Made by a program: the position numbers and the translations under genes. From Solirubrobacteraceae bacterium (GTDB taxonomy: Bacteria > Actinomycetota > Thermoleophilia > Solirubrobacterales > Solirubrobacteraceae): a stretch of DNA of 16,136 nt. Each line of letters starts with the position of its first letter. Position 1 is the stretch's first letter. Below the pieces are notes generated by a model. That model was not told where the DNA came from. It was given only the letters and a program-made list of their open reading frames with translations, and did no database searches. The stretch spans positions 1 through 16,136 of the forward strand of contig JASLDD010000219.1 in assembly GCA_030151725.1 (NCBI GenBank), read 5' to 3'. Below, in pieces: positions 1-11,683 of this stretch.

Positions 1-3395
<3,395 letters not shown>

Positions 3396-3399
<4 letters not shown>

Positions 3400-6300
3400 G
3401 CGACTTTCGCCTCTCTCCGCAGCAGGCGTTCCTGCTGGGGCGCGGCCCGGTGGCCGAGGTGTCCCAGATCGTGTTGGAGCTCGCTGCTTCGAGCCCCGCA
3501 AGCGAGGAGCTGCGGGACCGCCTCGAGGCGCTCGTCAGCCGCAACGAGACGCTGCGGAGCACGTTCGTGATCCCGCCGGGCGCGCGTGCTCCGGTGGCGC
3601 AGACGATCCATGATCGCCTCGAGCTTGGATGGGACACGATTAGCAGTGGTGACGAGGACCTGCTGGGCGATCCGACCGCGCGCGAGCAGGCCCTCGCCGG
3701 CGAGGCGGCCCGCCTCGATCCGAGGCAAGGTCCGAGCATCCGTGGGCTGCTCGTCGAACCAGATGATGGCAACAGGGTCCTGCTGTTGAGCGCGCTGACT
3801 GCGAGCGCCGATCGCCGTTCGCTGGCGCTGCTCGGCGGTGAGCTGCTCGCGGCGGCACCGCAGTCGGGAGCGGACCCGATCCAGCATGCCGACTACGCCG
3901 AGTGGCGCCATGAGCTCCTGACGGGCGATGACCCCGACGCGGCACGAGGTCGTTCGTTCTGGACCTCGGCGGTAGAGGGGATGCAGCGCGGGATGCTGCT
4001 GTTCGGCGCGCGCGAGGAGGGCCGTGGCACCCAGGGGAGCGTGCCGGTTCGGATCGACCTCGACCCCGAAGTCTCAGATCTCCTCGACCAGTCCGCGACG
4101 GGCGCGGAGCTGTTCCTCGACGCGGCATGGCACGCTTTGCTGGCACGGCTCACCGGCGCCACGGAGCTGCTGACAGCCGAGCTGGTGGACTGCCGCTCGC
4201 AGCCCGACCTTGAGGACGCGGTCGGTCCGTATGAGCAACTGGCGGCGATCAGGATCCCTGTCGGGTCGGATACCCGCTTTGTCGAGCTGATCGATCGGCT
4301 TGCGCGCGTGCGCTCCGACGCCCGGCTGTGGCTGGACTACGCCGTCGAGGCGGACCTCACTCGCCTGGCCGGCGAGGCCATCGCGGGCTTCGACGCACTG
4401 ACGGCCGATGCAGACGCCTCGTTCCTCTCGACCGCGGCGACCGGTTGCCCGATCGAGCTTCGCTGGCTCGGCGGCCCAACGCTCGAGCTGCGCTATGACG
4501 CCGCGGTCTACGACGCGCAGGACGCGCAGGACATCTCGCGTCAATTCCTGGCGCTGCTGGCTGCGGCCCTCACAGACCCATCGCAGCCGCTTGGCAAGCT
4601 CCCGCTGCTCGATGACGCCGCCCGCGCACAGATCTATGAGATCGGCAGCGGCGAGGCGGCCGACGGGGGCTCCGATTGCGTGCATTACCGCTTCGAGCGA
4701 CAGGCGACCGAGACGCCCGACGCGATTGCGCTTGCTGGCGACGGTGTGGCGGTCACGTTCGGCGAGCTCAACGAACGCGCGAACCGGCTCGCCCACCACC
4801 TGCTGGATCTGGGTGTCGAGCGAGACCAGCCGGTCGGGCTGTGCATGCGCCGCTCGCCGGAGACGGTTGGCGCTCTGCTGGCCATCATGAAGGCCGGCGG
4901 CGGCTACGTACCGATCAACTTCGCGCACCCGCCCGAGCGCATCGCGCACCAGCTCGCCGAGGCCGGCGTCGGTGTCCTCGTGGTCGAGGAGGCGCTGCTC
5001 GAGCATCTCCCCACGTCGACCGCGATGGATGTCGTGTGCGTCGATCGTGACGCCGAGGAGATCGCGGCAAGGTCCTCCGAGAATCCGCCGGCGCGCTCTC
5101 AGCCGCAGGATCTCGCATACGTGATCTACACATCCGGCTCGACAGGCCTCCCGAAGGGCGTCGCTGTCACGCACGGCAATCTCGACAACTACACCGCAGC
5201 GATCGCCCAACGGATCGGTGCATCGGAGGAGCCGATGCAGTTCGCGGTCGTCTCGGAGATCAGCACCGACCTCGGCAACACGGCGGTCTTCCCGCCGCTG
5301 GTCACGGGTGGCTGCCTGCACGTGATCGACAGCGAGACTGCGATGGACGCCGTCGCGCTCGCGGCATACGCCGCCGAGCACCCGCTCGACGCGATCAAGA
5401 TCACCCCCACGCACCTGCGCTCGCTGCTCGCGATCGACGCGTCGTTCCTACCCCGGCGCTGGCTGATCGTCGGAGGCGAGGCACTGTCGTGGGAGCTGGC
5501 CGAGCAGATCGAGGGGGCCGGCGCGGGCTGCCGGCTGCTCAACCACTATGGCCCGACAGAGGCGACGGTCGGCTGCTGCACGTTCGAGGTCCGACGGGGC
5601 GAGCGGGGATTGCCGTCGGCGACGGTGCCGATCGGACGGCCCCTGCCCGGTGCCCGCGCTTACGTGCTCGATGCAGAGCTGGAGCCGGTGCCGATCGGGG
5701 TGGCGGGCGAGCTGTGCGTCGGCGGCGCCGGGGTGGCCCGCGGCTATGTCAACCGGCCGGAGGAGACCGCAGAGCGATTCGTCGAGGACCCGCAGGGTGG
5801 GCGCATGTACCGGACGGGTGACCGCGTGCGCTTCCTGCGCGACGGCTCGATCGAGTTCCTGGGGCGCCTCGACCACCAGCTCAAGATCCGTGGCTATCGC
5901 GTGGAGCCGGGCGAGATCGAGACGGCGCTGGCTCGCCACCCGGCGATTCGCGAGGCGGTCGTGGTGCCGGTCGGCGACGGCGATGGGGACCCTCGTCTAG
6001 TTGCGTACTTCGTCGCTGTCGAAGAGCCGCCGCTGGAGGAGTTGCGGGCGTTCCTGGCGCAATCGCTGCCGGAGTACATGCTGCCCGCGCGCTGGGTGCC
6101 GATCGGCGCGTTCCCGTTGACCCCCAGCGGCAAGGTAGATCGCCTTGCGCTTCCCGACCCGGACTCGGTCAAGGCCAAGCGCCAGGTGGAGCTGATTGCC
6201 CCGCGGGACGAGGTGGAGAGCGAGATCGTGGCGATCTGGTCGGCGCTGCTGGGCGTCGAGGAGGTGGGCGTGCTCGACGACTTCTTCGCGCTCGGCGGTC

Positions 6301-6440
6301 ACTCCCTGCTGGCCACGCAGGCGATCATGCGGATTAGGCGCGTCTACGGCGACATCCCGCTGGGCGCGCTGTTCAACGCCCCGACGGTGGCCGCGCTGGC
6401 AGAGGTGATCCGAGCGCGGATCGCCGCCGACGCTCCCTAG
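3396..6440 (+). CDS. NRPS: interface-type degenerate C domain - A(Asp) - PCP
   Basis: A 1014-residue protein starting MSDFRLSPQQAFLLG. Residues 4-420 have the layout of a C domain (RNETLRSTF, DYAEWRHELL, FWTSAVEGM, DAVGPYEQL), but the catalytic HHxxxDG is replaced by LTASADR at 134-140 (bases 3795-3815). Peptide-bond formation by this domain is therefore not expected. The A domain spans about 430-930: YTSGSTGLPKG at 578, DLGNT in the first pocket helix, and NHYGPTE with His at 717. The pocket reads D-L-T-K-I-G-H-V-G-K, an Asp/Asn-type code; His at the seventh position favours Asp. The PCP has LGGHSLL with the active Ser at 970. There is no C, E or TE domain after it. In beta-hydroxyaspartate siderophore synthetases a non-catalytic C-like 'interface' domain sits just before the Asp A domain and is thought to recruit the hydroxylase. 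I infer the same role here, with the dioxygenase at 10512 as partner. Confidence 0.93.
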
Positions 6441-6450
6441 CGCGGCGGAG
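6441..6450. other. 10-bp gap between convergent NRPS genes
   Basis: Only ten bases separate the TAG of the Asp-module gene (+) from the TGA of the Gly-module gene (-). There is no room for a separate terminator for either gene, so the two transcripts very probably overlap at their 3' ends. Confidence 0.8.
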
Positions 6451-9400
6451 TCAATCCTCCAGGTACTCCTCCAGGCGCTCGGCCACAAAGCCCACGGCCG
6501 GCTCGTGCATGAGCCCGCGGTTGTTGTCGTGCTCGCCGGGCGCCTCGTGGGTGTGGACCGTCCCGAGCGAGTCCCAGCCGAGGGTGGGGTCTTCGTATAG
6601 CCCCTCGCCGGAGAAGACAAGTATCTCGCCGGGGTAGGCGGTTGGGACGTAGCGCTTCTCGGCGACACGATGCAGGTCGAGGAAATATTCCTCCCTGTCG
6701 CGCTCGGCCACAGGACGGCCGAGGGCAAGCGCCAATCGCGTGCGCAGCCCGCGGGTACGCCACCAGAAGCTGTCGAGGATCCGGCTGGGGCTCAGGATCG
6801 CCCGCGGGATATGCGCGATTAGCTTGAAGGGCTCCAGCAGGCGCTGCTTGCGCTTGCGGGCGCGACGGACGTTGGCGGGCAGCGTCGGCGCAATCGAGTG
6901 CTTCTGGCGGTAGGCGGGCTGGTTGCCGTAGTAGGTCCATTGTTTGATCCAGAGCGGACTCGGACCGTTGAGCATCGCGAGCAGTTGGACCTCCTCGCCG
7001 GCCTCGACGAGTCGCTGGGCTATCTCGAAGGCGACGATTGAGCCAAAGCAGTAGCCGGCGAGCAGCCAGGGCCCGTCGGGGTTCACTTGGCGCATCTCTA
7101 AGAGGTAGTGCGAGGCCATCTTCTCCACCGTCCGCGGCGGCGAGCCGCCTCCGTAGAGACCCCGGGTCTGAAGTCCATAGAACGGCTGCTCGGGGCCGAG
7201 GGCACGAGCGAGCCGTTGCAGGTGAAGGATGGTGCCGGCGCCACCGTGCATGCAGAAGATCGGCGGCCGCGAGCCCAGGGGCTGGATCGGTATCAGTGAG
7301 GTCCACCGCGACGAGGAGTCCTCGCCCGCCTCGATCAGCTTGGCGAGCGTCTCGATCGTGGGGGCCCTGAAGATGGCCCCGAGCGGCAGGCTGTCGCCGA
7401 GGTCGCGCTCGATCGCCGCGAACAGCGTGGCTGCCACGATCGATGTGACGCCGAGATCGAAGAAGTTGTCGGTAACGCCGATCGGGTGGATGTCGAGCTC
7501 GCGTTCCCAGGTGGAGACCAGCCGGCGCTCCATGTCGGTGCGGGGCGCGATGAGCTCGTGCTCGCTGGAGCGCTCGCGGACGGGCTCCGGCAGCGCCTTG
7601 CGGTCGACCTTGCCGTTGGGAGTGAGCGGGAAGGCCTCGAGCGTGGTCACGGTCGAGGGGACCATGTAGGCGGGCAGCGACTCGCCGAGGTACTGGCGCA
7701 GCTCGTGCGCCGGGACCGCCTCGCCCTGCGCGGTTACGTACGCCGCGAGCTCCGCCTCGGCGCCGCTGCCACGGGCGACGACGACAGCTTCGACGATGCC
7801 GGGATGGCGTGCGAGCACCGTCTCGATCTCGCCCAGCTCGATGCGAAAGCCGCGCACCTTGACCTGGTGGTCGATCCTGCCGAGGAACTCGACGGCTCCG
7901 TCCTGCCGGTAGCGGGCGAGGTCCCCGGTTCTGTAGATGCGGGCTCCGGGCGTGTCCAGGAATGGATGCGCGACGAAGCGCTCGGCCGTTTCCTCAGGCC
8001 GCCCGCGGTAGCCGCGGGCAAGGCCGTCGCCGCCAATCCACAGCTCACCGGCGACCCCGACGGGCACTGGCTGCATCGCCGCGTCGAGGATGTAGAGGGT
8101 GGTGTTTGCGATGGGGCGCCCGATCGTCAGCGTCTGTCCCTGCGTGGTGATGTGCGCGCACGTCGACCAGATGGTCGTCTCGGTCGGTCCGTACATGTTC
8201 CAGAGCTCTAGGCCTGCGCTCACGAGACGGTCGGCGAGCGCGACGGGGAGCGCCTCGCCGCCGCACAGGGCCTTCAACCCGGGCCTGGCGATGAGGTCGC
8301 TGTCGACGAGCATCCGCCAGGTTGTGGGCGTCGCCTGCATGATGGTTGCCTGCGAGTGGTCGAGCAGCTCGGCAAGCGCCCGCGGGTCCTCGGCGGTCTC
8401 GCTCGGGGCGATCACGACCCTTGCGCCGGTTATCAGCGGCAGGTAGAGCTCGAGTCCGGCGATGTCGAATGAGAGCGTGGTCACGGCCACGAGCACGTCC
8501 TGCGCGGTCAGTCCTGGCCGCTCTTTCATAGTCGTCAGGAAGTTCACGAGCGCGCGGTGGGGGATCTGGACGCCCTTGGGGTTGCCGGTGGAGCCGGATG
8601 TGTAGATGACGTAGGCAAGCCGCTCGGGGTCGCCGGCAGGGTCGGGCGCGGTGCTCGGTCGCTGGGCGATGGCGGGCCAGTCGCTGTCCAGGCAGACGAC
8701 GTGCGCGTCGCCCACGGGCAGCGAGCCGCGGAGCTCCTCCTGCGTGAGGATGACCGGCGCCAAGGAGTTCTCGAGCATGTAGGTCTGGCGCTCGACCGGG
8801 TAGGCGGGGTCGATCGGCACATAGGCGCCGCCCGCCTTGAGGATGCCCAGCAGGCCGACGACCATTGCGGTGGAGCGTCTGGTGCAGATGCCGACGAGCA
8901 CGTAGGGGCCGACGCCGAGGTCGAGGAGGTGGTGGGCGAGCTGGTTGGCGCCCGCCTCGAGCTCCCCATAGGTGAGCTGCTCTTCTCCACACTGGACCGC
9001 CACTGCGTCAGGTGTTGCAGCCGCCTGCTGCGCGATCAGCTCCTCCAGGCAGGCATCCGGGTAGGGAGCCGTGGTGTCGTTGAGCTCGACGAGCAGCCGG
9101 CTCCGCTCCCGATCTACCAGTAGCGGCAGCGCGGCGACGGCGGTGGCGGGATCGGAGAGCGCGGCTGCGAGCAGGGTGCGCAGGTGACCGACGAAGCTTC
9201 CGTTGGCCCCGGTAGCGTCGCCGTGCAGATCGAGCTCGAGGCCCTCGTCGCGGGAGTGCGCATAGAGGCACGGCTCGGGCAGCGGCTCGGCGGCAGGGTC
9301 TCTGTTGATGGCCACGACGGCGTCAGCCGGCCCGTGGCCGTTCGCGCCCTCGCTCAGGAGCCCATCGCGTACCTGGCGGATGAGCTCGGAGAACGCGACT

Positions 9401-9576
9401 TCACCGTCGAGATGGACGGTAACCGTGCGTGGCTCGGCCGCCCCGCCGGGGGCATAGCCGACAAGGATCTCGGAGCGGTCGCTGTAGCGGTTGAGCAGCG
9501 CCGCGACGCCGGCGATAAGCCGGCACCCCAGCTCGTCCTCCTGCTCCGCGGGTTGTGCGATCTGTTCCGTGGAAAT
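6451..9576 (-). CDS. NRPS: C remnant - A(Gly) - PCP - thioesterase (Cys type)
   Basis: About 1041 residues if translation begins at the ATT chosen here. The first 150 residues match only the C-terminal part of a C domain (AALLNRYSDRSEILVG onward, itself shortened); no HHxxxDG exists. The A domain follows, with YTSGSTGNPKG near 8572-8604 and NMYGPTE. Its pocket reads D-I-L-Q-L-G-M-I-W-K, one residue from the usual glycine code (L to M at position seven). The PCP has DLGVTSIV, with Ser at 7441-7443. The terminal alpha/beta-hydrolase thioesterase has GYCFGS with Cys as nucleophile (7048-7050), Asn at 6967-6969 where the Asp of the triad normally stands 27 residues later, and His in GEHDN (6529-6531). 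It would load Gly and release the finished chain. The start is uncertain: in-frame TTG at 9684 and CTG at 9531 are alternatives, and the sequence upstream of the ATT reads as Arg-rich non-coding DNA. Domain calls are firm; the start is not. Confidence 0.9.
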   Translation of the reverse strand: MSTEQIAQPAEQEDELGCRLIAGVAALLNRYSDRSEILVGYAPGGAAEPRTVTVHLDGEVAFSELIRQVRDGLLSEGANGHGPADAVVAINRDPAAEPLPEPCLYAHSRDEGLELDLHGDATGANGSFVGHLRTLLAAALSDPATAVAALPLLVDRERSRLLVELNDTTAPYPDACLEELIAQQAAATPDAVAVQCGEEQLTYGELEAGANQLAHHLLDLGVGPYVLVGICTRRSTAMVVGLLGILKAGGAYVPIDPAYPVERQTYMLENSLAPVILTQEELRGSLPVGDAHVVCLDSDWPAIAQRPSTAPDPAGDPERLAYVIYTSGSTGNPKGVQIPHRALVNFLTTMKERPGLTAQDVLVAVTTLSFDIAGLELYLPLITGARVVIAPSETAEDPRALAELLDHSQATIMQATPTTWRMLVDSDLIARPGLKALCGGEALPVALADRLVSAGLELWNMYGPTETTIWSTCAHITTQGQTLTIGRPIANTTLYILDAAMQPVPVGVAGELWIGGDGLARGYRGRPEETAERFVAHPFLDTPGARIYRTGDLARYRQDGAVEFLGRIDHQVKVRGFRIELGEIETVLARHPGIVEAVVVARGSGAEAELAAYVTAQGEAVPAHELRQYLGESLPAYMVPSTVTTLEAFPLTPNGKVDRKALPEPVRERSSEHELIAPRTDMERRLVSTWERELDIHPIGVTDNFFDLGVTSIVAATLFAAIERDLGDSLPLGAIFRAPTIETLAKLIEAGEDSSSRWTSLIPIQPLGSRPPIFCMHGGAGTILHLQRLARALGPEQPFYGLQTRGLYGGGSPPRTVEKMASHYLLEMRQVNPDGPWLLAGYCFGSIVAFEIAQRLVEAGEEVQLLAMLNGPSPLWIKQWTYYGNQPAYRQKHSIAPTLPANVRRARKRKQRLLEPFKLIAHIPRAILSPSRILDSFWWRTRGLRTRLALALGRPVAERDREEYFLDLHRVAEKRYVPTAYPGEILVFSGEGLYEDPTLGWDSLGTVHTHEAPGEHDNNRGLMHEPAVGFVAERLEEYLED

Positions 9577-9585
9577 TTGCCCTTG

Positions 9586-9590
9586 CCTCC
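9586..9590 (-). promoter_or_regulatory. Ribosome binding site supporting an ATT start of the Gly-module gene
   Basis: On the minus strand a GGAGG is followed after 9 nt by ATT, which opens the peptide (M)STEQIAQPAEQ, a natural-looking N-terminus. The same GGAGG-9 nt spacing precedes the ATG of the Asp-module gene. No ATG or GTG occurs in frame nearby. A second GGAGG inside the frame lies 5 nt before a CTG (9531), so that start cannot be excluded. Confidence 0.45.
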
Positions 9591-9688
9591 GTGCCTGAGA
9601 TGACCTGATGCGGCGTCGCGCCCTGGTTTGGCGGTCCGATCGCCGCTTCCCCCTCGGCCGCGCATCCTGCGCGATCCGTTGCAAATCC

Positions 9689-9736
9689 TGGTCAATGGTA
9701 CTGGATGTCTTTACTATTCGTGTGTGGTATTGACCA
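9689..9736. promoter_or_regulatory. Inverted repeat, possible operator of the divergent genes
   Basis: TGGTCAAT at 9689-9696 and its exact reverse complement ATTGACCA at 9729-9736 flank 32 bp of A/T-rich DNA, including the predicted -10 box and start codon of the transferase gene. Two half-sites this far apart could bind two dimers or form a loop. No regulator gene is seen in the window. An 8-bp match could also arise by chance. Confidence 0.3.
9712..9717 (+). promoter_or_regulatory. Possible -10 box for a leaderless PPTase transcript
   Basis: TACTAT fits the actinobacterial TANNNT -10 pattern. The first base of the GTG at 9724 lies 7 nt after its last T, where transcription would start. No ribosome site precedes that GTG, which agrees with a leaderless message. 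No convincing -35 box is seen (the best is CTGGTC at 9688, spacer 18). Confidence 0.35.
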
Positions 9737-10515
9737 CCGATATTGGGGCAACCGTCGCGGGGGCTCCGGACGTGCGGGGCACGCTGACGGCGCTGCCCGC
9801 AGACGAGGTGCACGTGTGGCGCGACTCGCTGATCCGAGCACCGGGCGAGGTGGCACGGCTGCGCGGCCTGCTGGCGCTCGAGGAGCGTCGCCGCGCCGAC
9901 CGTTTCAGGTTCGAGCGCCACCGCTCGCGCTACATCGTCGGCCGCGCCACGTTGCGCCTCCTGCTCGCTGGCTACCTCGACGCCGACCCGGGCGACCTGG
10001 AGATCGCTTATGGCGAGTTCGACAAGCCATACCTGGCGGATGGACCCAGTTTCAATCTCTCCCATTCTGGGACTGTCGTCCTCTATGCCTTCGCGGCCAG
10101 AGGCGAGCTCGGCATCGATGTCGAGCTCTACGACGCCGGCGTCGTGAATGAGCGCATAGCTGAGAGGTTCTTCTCCCCGGCCGAGGTGCGGGCTCTGCGT
10201 GCCCTGCCGCAAGAGGCGCAACCGTGGGCATTCCTGACGTGCTGGACTCGCAAGGAGGCGTTCATCAAGGCGCGCGGAGATGGGCTGAGCTTGCCCTTGG
10301 ACAGTTTTGATGTCACGCTTTCACCGCACACACCCGCCGAGCTGCTTCGAACCGCATGGAGCGAGGAGGAGCCGAGGCAGTGGTGCATGGAGGACTTGAG
10401 CGACCGTTGGGCCGGCTACATCGCGGCAGTGACGCTGCGCGGCTCCGGATGGAGAGTCCTTCAGCGAGAGGTAGTGCAAAACGAGGGCCACATGCCCGGA
10501 GAGGAATCAAGATGA
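9724..10515 (+). CDS. Sfp-type 4'-phosphopantetheinyl transferase
   Basis: About 263 residues from the chosen GTG. This enzyme moves the phosphopantetheine arm of coenzyme A onto the conserved Ser of PCP domains, here presumably those of the three NRPS proteins. Family hallmarks are all present: LPADEVHVW near the N-terminus, GRATLR, the FNLSHSG block, GIDVE with metal-binding acidic residues, and WTRKEAFIKARGDGL (WxxKEAxxKxxGxGL). Length is typical for the Sfp class. The start is uncertain: TTG at 9730 and GTG at 9772 (after a G-rich run) are alternatives, and the frame stays open further upstream. GTG 9724 was chosen for its position behind the TACTAT box. The gene overlaps the dioxygenase gene by ATGA, so the two are one operon. 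Confidence 0.93.
   Translation: MVLTTDIGATVAGAPDVRGTLTALPADEVHVWRDSLIRAPGEVARLRGLLALEERRRADRFRFERHRSRYIVGRATLRLLLAGYLDADPGDLEIAYGEFDKPYLADGPSFNLSHSGTVVLYAFAARGELGIDVELYDAGVVNERIAERFFSPAEVRALRALPQEAQPWAFLTCWTRKEAFIKARGDGLSLPLDSFDVTLSPHTPAELLRTAWSEEEPRQWCMEDLSDRWAGYIAAVTLRGSGWRVLQREVVQNEGHMPGEESR
10498..10504 (+). promoter_or_regulatory. Ribosome binding site of the dioxygenase gene
   Basis: GGAGAGG ends 7 nt before the ATG at 10512 and lies inside the last codons of the transferase gene. It fixes the dioxygenase start at 10512, although the frame is open further upstream. Confidence 0.75.
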
Positions 10516-11567
10516 GCGCACAACAAGGACCGTCTGTCGCCGCGGGAGGCCTCAGAGGCATGCGTCGCAAGGCAGTGCAGACGACGGAGCTGGTGCAGAC
10601 CGGGTTTTTGCCGGGTAACGAGGGACGCCTGCCGCTGGTGATCACGCCGACGGTCGACAACGTCGATTTGGCGGCCTGGTGTGCCAGCCACGCGGAGGAC
10701 GTGGAGAGCTACCTCGATCGCCATGGGGCGATCATGTTCCGCGGCTTTCCGTTGACGGGGGCCCCGGAGTTCGAGGCGGTCGCATCGACGATCGCGGGCG
10801 ATCTGTTTGGCGATTACGGAGACCTGCCTCCCGAGGAGAGCGGCGAGAAGATCTACCACTCGACGCCATACCCGCACGACAAGATGATCCTCTTCCACAA
10901 CGAGAGCTCCCACTTCTCCAGCTGGCCGATGCGTCAGTTCTTCTTCTGTGTGCTTCCGTCTGAGACGCAGGGTGAGAGCCCAATGCTGGACTGTCGCGAG
11001 GTCTATGAGAAGCTTGATAAGGAGATCGTCGAGGAGTTCGAGCGCAAGGACCTCATGTACGTGCGCAACTTCTCAGAGGGCGTTGACGTGCCGTGGCAGG
11101 ACTTCTTCCACACCGACGACAAGGCTGCTGTCGAACAGACGTGTGCAAGAGCGGGGATGACATGCGAGTGGACAGAGCTCGGGCTGCGCGTCCGCCAGCT
11201 CGCGAAGGGCGTGCGCACCCACCCCCGCACGGGTGAGCCGATCTTCTTCAACCAGGTGCAGCTGCACCACGTGGCGTGCCTGGACGAGGAGACGCGGACG
11301 GCTCTGCGTCAGCTGTTTGACGACGAGGACCTGCCTCGCAACGTCTACTACGGCGACGGCACGCCGATCCCGGATGAGGTGATGGATCGGATTGGTGAGG
11401 TCTATGAGCAGCTGTGCGTGGAAACGCCATGGCAGAAGGGCGATTTGATCGCGCTCGACAACATGCTCGTTGCCCACGCCCGTCGTCCGTTCACGGGTGA
11501 GCGCAAGATCGTGGTCGGGATGGGCAAGATGCAGCACGCGGACGACACCGCGCCGGCGGCCGCGTAG
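10512..11567 (+). CDS. SyrP/TauD-family Fe(II)/2-oxoglutarate dioxygenase, probable Asp beta-hydroxylase
   Basis: 351 residues, the usual length for the SyrP branch of the TauD/clavaminate synthase-like family. Visible signatures are HGAIMFRGFPL, the proximal iron ligands in FHNESSH (His 129, Glu 131), LDNMLVAHARRPF with the distal iron ligand His 322, and Arg 331 in TGER, expected to hold 2-oxoglutarate. The HxE rather than HxD pattern is known in SyrP-like enzymes, which hydroxylate carrier-bound amino acids in NRPS pathways, notably Asp at C-beta in syringomycin. The A-domain codes in this window are Thr, Asp and Gly, and the Asp module carries an interface-like domain, so beta-hydroxylation of Asp-PCP is the best assignment. 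This is inferred; hydroxylation of another residue from an unseen module is possible. The gene is translationally coupled to the transferase and followed by a strong hairpin. Confidence 0.9.
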   Translation: MSAQQGPSVAAGGLRGMRRKAVQTTELVQTGFLPGNEGRLPLVITPTVDNVDLAAWCASHAEDVESYLDRHGAIMFRGFPLTGAPEFEAVASTIAGDLFGDYGDLPPEESGEKIYHSTPYPHDKMILFHNESSHFSSWPMRQFFFCVLPSETQGESPMLDCREVYEKLDKEIVEEFERKDLMYVRNFSEGVDVPWQDFFHTDDKAAVEQTCARAGMTCEWTELGLRVRQLAKGVRTHPRTGEPIFFNQVQLHHVACLDEETRTALRQLFDDEDLPRNVYYGDGTPIPDEVMDRIGEVYEQLCVETPWQKGDLIALDNMLVAHARRPFTGERKIVVGMGKMQHADDTAPAAA

Positions 11568-11582
11568 CGGAGCCGAGGCTGA

Positions 11583-11618
11583 CAGCCCCGCCGGTCGCTT
11601 GGCGGCCGGCGGGTGCTG
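11583..11618 (+). terminator. GC-rich hairpin after the dioxygenase gene
   Basis: CAGC then CCCGCCGG (11583-11594) pairs with CCGGCGGG then GCTG (11606-11618), with one unpaired T at 11614 and an 11-nt loop. It starts 15 nt after the stop codon. No T-tract follows, so it is either a hairpin-only terminator, as often seen in actinobacteria, or an mRNA-stabilising or attenuating stem ahead of the aminotransferase gene. Confidence 0.5.
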
Positions 11619-11648
11619 AAGTCGCGCGCCGTCGGAGTTCGCGCGCGC

Positions 11649-11680
11649 TTGCCCGGCGATTCCCCTGCAAGAACGGGCAA
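11649..11680 (+). promoter_or_regulatory. Inverted repeat over the aminotransferase ribosome-binding region
   Basis: TTGCCCG (11649-11655) and CGGGCAA (11674-11680) are perfect inverted copies 18 nt apart. The outer flanks (CGCGCGC at 11642 and GTGCGCG at 11684) can also partly pair. The right arm holds the only G-rich run before the GTG start, so a hairpin here would mask the start; as DNA it could be an operator. The remaining bases of this 116-bp gap show no clear promoter. Confidence 0.35.
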
Positions 11681-11683
11681 ATT

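Larger units (their letters stand above)
9577..9723. other. Divergent intergenic region (147 bp)
   Basis: This stretch separates the Gly-module gene (-) from the phosphopantetheinyl transferase gene (+) and must hold promoters for both. Its right half (about 9680-9750) is visibly richer in A/T than the surrounding coding DNA. It contains the start of an inverted repeat and a TANNNT-type -10 box, described separately. No good -10 box for the minus-strand gene could be picked out. Confidence 0.6.

Noticed and set aside
4074..5414. A 446-codon open frame on the minus strand inside the Asp-module gene
   Set aside because: It is antisense to clear C-like and A-domain sequence; its translation is Arg/Asp/Val-rich low-complexity text typical of the shadow frame of a high-GC gene, with no motifs.
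9628..9723. Earlier start of the transferase gene at 9628
   Set aside because: The added residues resemble translated intergenic DNA, no ribosome site precedes them, and family members start close to the LPADEVHVW block.
9577..10221. Upstream extension of the Gly-module gene to an ATG at 10221
   Set aside because: It would run through the whole first half of the transferase gene in antisense, and its translation has no C-domain features until after 9576.
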